From Candidatus Bipolaricaulota bacterium (GTDB lineage: Bacteria > Bipolaricaulota > Bipolaricaulia > RBG-16-55-9 > DRXL01), in contig CALLJK010000011.1 in the NCBI GenBank assembly GCA_938091745.1, positions 1-64,000 on the forward strand: a stretch of 64,000 nt of DNA, written 5' to 3'. Positions 59,027-64,000 of the stretch are shown here, piece after piece (within the stretch, counting starts at the first letter, position 1; every line of letters starts with the position of its first letter). The notes below the pieces were generated by a model. That model saw only the letters and a list, made by a program, of their open reading frames with translations. It made no database searches and was not told the origin of the DNA. The position numbers and the translations under genes are program-made.

Positions 59027-59791
59027 ATGAAAAGTGTCTATCACTTACACTTGACAGACGAGCAGATTGAGGGAGCGAAGATCGCGCTGCTGCCCGGCGA
59101 TCCCGCCCGCGTGGAGAAGATCGCGAAGACAGCACCGTTGGAGCGTGCGAGATTTCTCGCTTCTAAACGGGAATACACGACTTGGCTCAGCTATATCGAA
59201 AAAACGCCGGTGCTCACGACCTCAACGGGGATCGGCGGGCCGTCGACTTCGATTGCTGTCGAAGAGTTGGCGCAGCTTGGCGTGAGAATTTTCATTCGCG
59301 TTGGGACGACGGGCGCGATCCAGCCCCATATCAATATCGGCGACGTGGTCATCACGACGGGAGCCGTGCGCCTCGACGGCGCTTCGACGCACTATGCGCC
59401 CATTGAGTATCCGGCAGTCGCTGATTACGAGATCGTCCGTGCGCTCATCCACGCAGCGCAGAATCTGAAAATCCCCTATCATGTTGGGATCACGTGCTCA
59501 TCGGACACGTTCTATCCTGGGCAAGAGCGCTACGACACGTTCAGTGGGTACGTGCCCAGACATTTGCGAGGGTCGCTCGAAGAATGGCGGCGACTCAACG
59601 TCTTGAACTACGAGATGGAGGCAGCGACGCTCTTTGTGATGTGCAGCGCGTTGGGGCTGCGAGCGGGCTGTGTCGCGGGGGTAGCGGCGCAGCGCACACG
59701 GAGCGAGTCTGTCGCCCTCGATCAGCTGCAGATGAGCGAAGAGAATGCTATAAAAGTCGCAACGAAGGCTGTGGAGATACTTATAGATTGA
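59027..59791 (+). CDS. udp: Uridine phosphorylase (NP-I nucleoside phosphorylase family)
   Basis: 254 residues. VYHLHLTDEQIEGAKIALLPGDPARVEKIAK, TSTGIGGPSTSIAVEELAQLGVRIFIRVGTTGAIQ and LNYEMEAATLFVMCSALGLRAG are diagnostic of hexameric uridine phosphorylases. Cleaves uridine to uracil and ribose-1-phosphate. It is the second nucleoside phosphorylase in the window and, like punA, begins directly after a palindromic repeat. Confidence 0.93.
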   Translation: MKSVYHLHLTDEQIEGAKIALLPGDPARVEKIAKTAPLERARFLASKREYTTWLSYIEKTPVLTTSTGIGGPSTSIAVEELAQLGVRIFIRVGTTGAIQPHINIGDVVITTGAVRLDGASTHYAPIEYPAVADYEIVRALIHAAQNLKIPYHVGITCSSDTFYPGQERYDTFSGYVPRHLRGSLEEWRRLNVLNYEMEAATLFVMCSALGLRAGCVAGVAAQRTRSESVALDQLQMSEENAIKVATKAVEILID

Positions 59792-59806
59792 TAGATACGC
59801 AAGTCT

Positions 59807-60106
59807 TCAAGGGCAAGTTGCTTGTGCTAAAAATCTCCAAGCTGCGCTCAGGATCGCAATGGTAACCACTGCTAAGCTGATAAAGCTCATCGGCCAAGGA
59901 GGTTGTTGCTTAACATATTGCAGCCAAATGTTGGGGACAATAACCAAAAATGCTGCCACGCTAATCAAAATCAAGACGATCGTCCAACGGTGGGCCTTGC
60001 CCCACACGTCTTGCTGGATGGCTTCAAAAATGTTAAGCCCTAGCGCTACTATTGCTATAAAAAGAGCCAATCCTGAAAGAGCTAGCTGTATCGGCGTCTG
60101 ACGCAT
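59807..60106 (-). CDS. Uncharacterised three-helix membrane protein
   Basis: 99 residues with three hydrophobic segments (LALSGLALFIAIVALGLNIF, TIVLILISVAAFLVIVPNIW, FISLAVVTIAILSAAW) and short polar linkers; VWGKAHRW in the loop. No family recognised. AAAGGAG precedes ATG 60106, and a good promoter lies upstream. It converges with udp. Confidence 0.65.
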   Translation of the reverse strand: MRQTPIQLALSGLALFIAIVALGLNIFEAIQQDVWGKAHRWTIVLILISVAAFLVIVPNIWLQYVKQQPPWPMSFISLAVVTIAILSAAWRFLAQATCP

Positions 60107-60136
60107 CTTCGATACTCCTTTCTTCAGCTAAATAAT

Positions 60137-60165
60137 AAGATATCATTAAGTAATTCCTATGTCAA
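60137..60165 (-). promoter_or_regulatory. Promoter of the three-helix membrane protein
   Basis: Minus strand TTGACA (60165-60160), a 17-bp spacer and TATCTT (60142-60137). The -35 box overlaps the last codons of the upstream HypB-like gene. Confidence 0.7.
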
Positions 60166-60890
60166 GACCTGGATCGCGGGATAATCGTTAGGGCAACCTC
60201 GCGCAACCGCCGCGCAAACTCCGTCTGCAAAAATCTTTCCGGATCGCCCAGGGCGTCTTCCAAGCCCTCGTCGAAAGGGAGTTCCTCACCCAAGCGCATA
60301 TCAAAAGCAGAGCGCGCTCTGTCGCTTGGTCTTCTCATGTTCTCGATGATCCCAAGTATGGGGATGTTCAGCTCGCTCAAGAGCGCAATAAGTTTGCTCA
60401 CTGTCTCATAGGCAATGCGCGACGGTGTTGTCACCACGAGAAAGCTTGGGTTCTTTAAAAGCCGAATCGCGTCGAGCGTCGTGTCGCCCAGCCCCGGCGG
60501 CATGTCTACTATGAGAAAATCTAACTCTCCCCAACGCGTGATCGCCAGAAGCTCTATCAAAGCGTTCGTCAGATCGGACCCGCGCAACGGCGCCGGGTTC
60601 TTCCCCGTGTAGTAGACAATAGACATAAACTCGATCCCGTGCACCGTCGGCGGAACAATCCCACGCTCTTCTGTCGGCTGAATCCCTTCAGAGAGTCCCA
60701 GAATGACGTGTGTCGATGGGCCGTAAAAGTCTAAATCTAAAAGCCCAACTCTATAGCCCATCTCTGCGAGCACAAGTGCCAGCCCCGTGGCGACCGTGCT
60801 CTTGCCCACCCCGCCCTTGCCCGCCGCAACAGCTATAATTTTTTTTATAGGCTTCAGTCTCTCTGAGATAATCGCAATGCGCGGGTCCAT
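60162..60890 (-). CDS. Mrp/MinD-family ATPase, candidate ATPase-type HypB
   Basis: 242 residues. The deviant Walker A AAGKGGVGKSTVATGLA and LLDLDFYGPSTHVILGL are typical of Mrp/NBP35 proteins, as is FLIVDMPPGLGDTTLDAI. However, there is not a single cysteine in the whole protein, so it cannot hold the C-x-x-C-bridged cluster of Fe-S scaffold Mrp proteins. It starts 1 bp after hypA. In Thermococcus an Mrp/MinD-type ATPase replaces the GTPase HypB and works with HypA to insert nickel; the same role is proposed here. Confidence 0.8.
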   Translation of the reverse strand: MDPRIAIISERLKPIKKIIAVAAGKGGVGKSTVATGLALVLAEMGYRVGLLDLDFYGPSTHVILGLSEGIQPTEERGIVPPTVHGIEFMSIVYYTGKNPAPLRGSDLTNALIELLAITRWGELDFLIVDMPPGLGDTTLDAIRLLKNPSFLVVTTPSRIAYETVSKLIALLSELNIPILGIIENMRRPSDRARSAFDMRLGEELPFDEGLEDALGDPERFLQTEFARRLREVALTIIPRSRS

Positions 60891-60891
60891 C

Positions 60892-61299
60892 TCACTCCTC
60901 CCCCTTCAAGGCAGCTAACCAGACCCCGCGCCCCGCGATGACCTCAAAATCCGGACTATGACAGCGCGGACAGCGCATATACGTATGTGCGATCTCCGGG
61001 ATGAAGTGAATCGCCTCAGTGATCTCTGAACTCAGATTTTCCGTCTCGAAAGCCCATTCGAAGTGACACACGCGACAGCGAAACTGCGCGCGCTCAGTCT
61101 CAAAGACGACCTTCGCTCCTCGCACGAGAGGGTCTTCTTGACCGAGAATGTGCTCGAGAGCAAACGCGAAGATCTCGCGCTCGATCTGCTGCAGTTCGCC
61201 GAGCTTTACCGTGATTTCAGTGACGCGACGGAGGTTCTGCTCGTGCGCTGCTCTCTTCGCCGTCGCTATGACGGCTTCGGCCAGTGCCCACTCATGCAT
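60892..61299 (-). CDS. hypA: Hydrogenase nickel-insertion protein HypA
   Basis: 135 residues. MHEWALAEAVI begins with the M-H-E nickel-binding residues; the zinc domain has CRVC and, after a long insert, CPRCHSPDFEVIAGRGVWLA. HypA delivers nickel to hydrogenase large subunits. The region between the zinc pairs (EWAFETENLSSEITEAIHFIPEIAHTYM) is longer than in E. coli, as in archaeal HypA. It is followed immediately by the Mrp-like ATPase gene. Confidence 0.93.
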   Translation of the reverse strand: MHEWALAEAVIATAKRAAHEQNLRRVTEITVKLGELQQIEREIFAFALEHILGQEDPLVRGAKVVFETERAQFRCRVCHFEWAFETENLSSEITEAIHFIPEIAHTYMRCPRCHSPDFEVIAGRGVWLAALKGEE

Positions 61300-61319
61300 A
61301 GCTCACTGAGTATAGCAGA

Positions 61320-61349
61320 TTGACAAAACACTGACGACTCCCGTAAGAT
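61320..61349 (+). promoter_or_regulatory. Promoter of the Lrp ligand-domain gene
   Basis: TTGACA (61320-61325), an 18-bp spacer and TAAGAT (61344-61349), followed by GGAGGTGG and GTG 61369. Divergent from hypA, whose start is about 20 bp away. Confidence 0.7.
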
Positions 61350-61368
61350 TTTCTTGGAGGTGGTAGCT

Positions 61369-61611
61369 GTGCTCCAAGCGTACGTGCTCCTGAAGTTCCA
61401 TAAAGACCCTAAACAGGCCTTGCCCATTCAAGAGATCCTCAAGGAACTGAAGATGATCCAAGGGGTGAAAGAGGCTCATGCGCTCTTTGGAGACATAGAC
61501 GGCATTGCGGTCGTCGAGGCACAAACCCCTAAGCTCTTGACAGCGATTGTGCAGCAGATGAGCAGTGTCCCAGGTATCGAGCGCACGGATACACGGATTG
61601 TCGTACCCTAG
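61369..61611 (+). CDS. Stand-alone Lrp/AsnC ligand-binding (RAM) domain protein
   Basis: 80 residues: LQAYVLLKFHKDPKQALPIQEILKELKMIQGVKEAHALFGDIDGIAVVEAQTPKLLTAIVQQMSSVPGIERTDTRIVV is the complete RAM domain, with no DNA-binding half. Such proteins bind amino acids and may modulate Lrp regulators or enzymes. GGAGGTGG places the start at GTG 61369 rather than TTG 61354. Confidence 0.88.
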   Translation: MLQAYVLLKFHKDPKQALPIQEILKELKMIQGVKEAHALFGDIDGIAVVEAQTPKLLTAIVQQMSSVPGIERTDTRIVVP

Positions 61612-61631
61612 AGAGTTCTCAATTCACAGTC

Positions 61632-62105
61632 CTAAGTTCGAGAGCTTGGAGCAAGCCAGTGGGTGATTTGTTCCTCGACTCGCTGGACGATTTTGCGGAA
61701 GGCGTGCGCAACCGCGGGGCTGAGCTTTCCCCCGATAGTGTTAGGGTCCTCGACTTCTATCGCGAAGATCTTGATCTCTTTGGGGAAATCTAGATGCAAT
61801 CGCTGCGCGGTGGCGATCAACTCTGGCAAGCCTGCGTAGTGTGGGGATGGGGCGAGCACGACGCTCAGATCAGTGGGGCTTAACTCGGAGATCGTCCCCG
61901 GCGGGTTTTTCCCCGTTTTCACAGCGTCAATGATAATTGCTCGCTCGTACCCGATAAAGAGATCGAGCAGAGCCATGCCCGACAGAGCGCTCTCGACGAC
62001 GTCGGCCTTGTCTTTAAGACGCTCTTTGAGCGCGCGCGCCGCGAGAACCCCGACGGCATCGTCACTCAGTAGTTCATTGCCCAGGCCAAGAACAAGCGTC
62101 TTCAC
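61632..62105 (-). CDS. [NiFe]-hydrogenase maturation protease
   Basis: 157 residues from a GTG. LVLGLGNELLSDDAVGVLAARAL, RAIIIDAVKTGKNPPGTI and SPHYAGLPELIA carry the Asp/Glu, Asp and His of the HybD/HycI family. It starts 9 bp after bfr. The neighbouring large subunit (62683-64000) has a long C-terminal tail after its final cysteine motif and is the likely substrate. Confidence 0.92.
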   Translation of the reverse strand: MKTLVLGLGNELLSDDAVGVLAARALKERLKDKADVVESALSGMALLDLFIGYERAIIIDAVKTGKNPPGTISELSPTDLSVVLAPSPHYAGLPELIATAQRLHLDFPKEIKIFAIEVEDPNTIGGKLSPAVAHAFRKIVQRVEEQITHWLAPSSRT

Positions 62106-62114
62106 AGGGCTTTT

Positions 62115-62591
62115 TCACTTGTGGGATTTCATTTGCTCCGTCAGATAATTCTCAATCCCAATCTGTTTGATCTGGTCGAGCTGCGCTTCGAGCCAGTCGA
62201 CGTGATCTTCTTCGTCGGCTAAGATAGACTCCAAGAGCGCTCGCGTCCCATTGTCCTCAACTTCAACAGCGAGCTGAATGCCCTCGTTGTACGCCTCTAC
62301 GGCCATATATTCGGCCTCTACGTCGCTCTCCAACTGCGCCTTCACGTCCGGACCGATCTTGATCTCGTTGAGCTTGCTCACGATGGGAATCCCCTCAAGG
62401 AAGATAATGCGCTCGATCAGTTTCTCGGCGTGCTTCATCTCGGTGATCGCCCGTTTTTCAATAGCGTCATGAAGTCGTTCGTAGCCCCAGTTGGCGCACA
62501 TCTCCGAGTGCACCATATACTGATTGATTGCGGTCAACTCGTCCGCGAGCAGCGCGTTTAAGCGCTCGATAACTTTCTTGTTCCCTTTCAT
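62115..62591 (-). CDS. bfr: Bacterioferritin
   Basis: 158 residues. Ferroxidase ligands are visible in LLADELTAINQYMVHSEMC, RAITEMKHAEKLIERIIFLEG (E-x-x-H) and LADEEDHVDWLEAQLDQI (E-x-x-H). M-x-x-x near residue 52 fits the haem-ligand methionine. It stores iron in a 24-mer shell, consistent with the iron import and Fe-S enzymes nearby. Operon partner: maturation protease. Confidence 0.95.
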   Translation of the reverse strand: MKGNKKVIERLNALLADELTAINQYMVHSEMCANWGYERLHDAIEKRAITEMKHAEKLIERIIFLEGIPIVSKLNEIKIGPDVKAQLESDVEAEYMAVEAYNEGIQLAVEVEDNGTRALLESILADEEDHVDWLEAQLDQIKQIGIENYLTEQMKSHK

Positions 62592-62620
62592 GGTTCCTCC
62601 ATAGGCTTTCTGATGAGGCC

Positions 62621-62649
62621 ATTATAAAGCAAGCCTCCATCTGTAGCAA
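62621..62649 (-). promoter_or_regulatory. Promoter of bfr, inside the upstream terminator
   Basis: Minus strand TTGCTA (62649-62644), a 17-bp spacer and TATAAT (62626-62621). The spacer and -35 lie in the loop and one arm of the terminator hairpin at 62629-62669. Confidence 0.65.
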
Positions 62650-62669
62650 CTGTGCACGTGGAGGCTTGC
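62629..62669 (-). terminator. Terminator of the second hydrogenase operon
   Basis: A perfect 11-bp inverted repeat (GCAAGCCTCCA 62629-62639 and TGGAGGCTTGC 62659-62669), loop 19 nt, followed on the minus strand by TTTAT. It lies 13 bp after the large-subunit stop. Confidence 0.7.
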
Positions 62670-62682
62670 AATCTTGGAAACT

Positions 62683-64000
62683 TCAATCGCGTCGGATCTC
62701 ACGCACGAGATTTCTGCAGCTATCGTAGACTCGCACGATCAAGGGCATCTGCCCTGGCAGGGCGTGCGTGGCGCAGCCATGGCAGGGATCGTAGGCTCTG
62801 AAGGCCATCTCCACGAGATTGAGAATCCCATCGTCGATCTTACCGCCTTTGATGACGCCGCGGGCAGCTTTATCTACAGACATCGCGATCCGCGCCGCGT
62901 TGTTTTGAGTAGCGACGATGAGATTCGCTTTGGTGATCACGCCTTTCTCGTCGGTCTGATAATGATGGAAGAGCGTCCCTCTGGGGGCTTCGACAACGCC
63001 GATGCCCTCTTTCGGGGTCGCCGTAGGAATTGTACGTATATTGGGGCTGGTGATCTCTGGATCGTTCGCAAGCTCTTGCATTCGTTCAGCAGCGTAGAGC
63101 AATTCGATCAACCGTGCCCAGTGATTGGCGAGCGTGTGATGGACGGGCTTTCCGCCCAGGGTCTTATAGAATTCTTTATACGCCTCTTGGGCTTTGGGTG
63201 TGGCCATGCCCTCAGCAGCGTTGAGTCTCGCCAACGGTGCAACTGCGTAGACACCGCTCTCTGGCCCGTCGACGAAGCCCTTCCAGCCTACATCTTTCAA
63301 GTAACAGAATTTAATATAGCTCCATGGCTCGACGTGCTCGGCGACGTGCTTGAGATAGTCTTGCGCTTTGAATTTTAGAAATTCTTTGCCATTGGGGTCG
63401 ACGACGCGCAGCTGCCCGTCATAGAAATTGACTCGGTTCTGATCGTCCACCAGGCCCATATAGTATGTCTTGTGGGTGTAGGTCTCGGACGTGATCGTCT
63501 CGACGTACTGTTTATTCTTTAGCACGACGTCTTGGAAGATCTGCAAGCTGAACAGTCCGAACTTCACGGCGCGCTCCGCGCCGGCGATGAACTTCTCTTG
63601 GTCTTCTTTTGTGAGCGCTTTGGAGATGCCGCCGGGCAGCCCAAACACAGGGTGAATCACTTTCCCGCCCGCAAGCGAGATCAAATCTCTAAGCTGCTTG
63701 CGCACCGCGATCACTTCCCGGCCGATCTCCAGCCCGACTTTGCTGAGCACCCCTAAGATATTGCGCTGGGCTTTGGGAGCCGTCGGGCCGACGACAAAAT
63801 CCGGCCCGCCTAGAAAGAAGAAGTGCAGCGCATGGTCTTCGACGAAGAACGTACTGTAGACGAGCTCTCTGATCTTCTTCGCTGCTGAGGGTGGCTCGAC
63901 TTTATAGAGATCGTCGAGAGCTTTGGTAGACGCCATGTGATGGGCCGTAGGGCAGACCCCGCAGATTCTTGAAGTGATTTGGGGCATGTCTTCTGCTGGG
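62683..64000 (-). CDS. Group 3 [NiFe]-hydrogenase large subunit (F420-non-reducing/Mvh-like), cut by the right edge
   Basis: At least 438 codons; the frame is open past the right edge (PAED before MPQITSRICGVCP), so the N-terminus is missing. The L1 motif RICGVCPTAHHMASTKALDD and L2 motif DPCHGCATHALPG supply the Ni-Fe ligands. GDLE-like internal segments and the tail PLIVRVYDSCRNLVREIRRD fit group 3c (MvhA-like) enzymes that work with heterodisulfide-reductase-type complexes, or group 3d relatives. It is clearly different from HydA at 41203-42498. Small subunit genes should lie to the right. Confidence 0.93.
   Translation of the reverse strand, partial: PAEDMPQITSRICGVCPTAHHMASTKALDDLYKVEPPSAAKKIRELVYSTFFVEDHALHFFFLGGPDFVVGPTAPKAQRNILGVLSKVGLEIGREVIAVRKQLRDLISLAGGKVIHPVFGLPGGISKALTKEDQEKFIAGAERAVKFGLFSLQIFQDVVLKNKQYVETITSETYTHKTYYMGLVDDQNRVNFYDGQLRVVDPNGKEFLKFKAQDYLKHVAEHVEPWSYIKFCYLKDVGWKGFVDGPESGVYAVAPLARLNAAEGMATPKAQEAYKEFYKTLGGKPVHHTLANHWARLIELLYAAERMQELANDPEITSPNIRTIPTATPKEGIGVVEAPRGTLFHHYQTDEKGVITKANLIVATQNNAARIAMSVDKAARGVIKGGKIDDGILNLVEMAFRAYDPCHGCATHALPGQMPLIVRVYDSCRNLVREIRRD

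Noticed and set aside
60162-60890. Annotation as Fe-S cluster carrier Mrp/ApbC
   Set aside because: The protein has no cysteine, so it cannot bind the bridging cluster; the HypA neighbour favours a nickel-insertion role.
1-64000. CRISPR arrays, tRNA or rRNA genes, transposases
   Set aside because: No regularly spaced repeats, T-loop-type GGTTCGAATCC sequences or transposase motifs were seen in reading the window; a tRNAscan or Infernal run would be needed to be certain.

Overview
The window looks like a chromosome segment of an anaerobic, hydrogen-metabolising bacterium. The bacterial markers are ClpC, RadA, DisA, sigma-70-type promoters (TTGACA / 17 bp / TATAAT), Shine-Dalgarno sites and a c-di-GMP-I riboswitch. 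Other genes are more often met in thermophiles and archaea: a tricorn protease, a group 3b sulfhydrogenase, a second group 3 [NiFe]-hydrogenase, an ATPase-type HypB candidate and an archaeal-style methylmalonyl-CoA mutase split into two genes. A deep-branching thermophile such as Bipolaricaulota (Acetothermia, OP1) would fit, but that is only an inference. Composition is mid to high GC by eye. I saw no tRNA, rRNA or CRISPR array.

Layout. 1-5.3 kb: an amino-acid ABC transporter (permease fragment and binding protein), a secreted HExxH protein, MsrB-MsrA with MarC, and a THI5/NMT1-type binding protein coupled to a nitrilase-family enzyme. 5.4-7.9 kb: a compact cassette of a small protein, a DGQHR-domain protein with a nuclease-like N-terminus, and a PPP-type phosphatase; this may be an undescribed defence or DNA-metabolism module. 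7.9-15.8 kb: acetyltransferase, ion transporter, aminotransferase, methylmalonyl-CoA mutase, and a peptide-type binding protein. 15.8-21.6 kb: clpC-radA-disA-punA, where DisA has altered catalytic motifs. 21.6-29.1 kb: toxin-antitoxin pairs, tricorn protease, a SIR2-like gene coupled to an orphan HicB, and an anion transporter.

29.1-34 kb: DinB-like protein, retropepsin-like protein and threonine synthase (carrying a palindromic repeat inside the gene). Next comes the most striking unit: a strong promoter, a c-di-GMP-I riboswitch, a coiled-coil reading frame continuing through an in-frame TAG into a processive family 2 glycosyltransferase, a 59-residue membrane protein and a polysaccharide-deacetylase-like protein. 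This reads as a c-di-GMP-controlled exopolysaccharide operon resembling pga/ica in layout. 34-37.8 kb: creatininase family, C-N hydrolase, YggS and PepA. 37.8-43.1 kb: the group 3b sulfhydrogenase operon (beta, cNMP-binding protein, gamma, delta, alpha) behind an FNR/CRP-like palindrome.

43.1-55.1 kb: an accessory stretch with retropepsin-like/DUF5678 proteins, alcohol dehydrogenase, three toxin-antitoxin loci, radical SAM and C-N hydrolase genes, methyltransferases, acetyltransferases (one split by a frame change), gene remnants, and a hicBA pair flanked by an exact 41-bp duplication. 55.1-64 kb: hydrogenase and iron housekeeping, comprising two maturation proteases, an Rrf2 regulator with its own operator-like site, FeoB and FeoA, uridine phosphorylase, HypA with an ATPase-type HypB candidate, bacterioferritin, and a second [NiFe]-hydrogenase large subunit running off the right edge.

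Two genome-level habits recur. Palindromic CCCTC-type repeats sit directly against start codons and seem to supply the ribosome-binding site, and related elements extend or interrupt coding sequences. Several genes have a -10 box only 6-9 bp upstream of the start codon, implying leaderless mRNAs.
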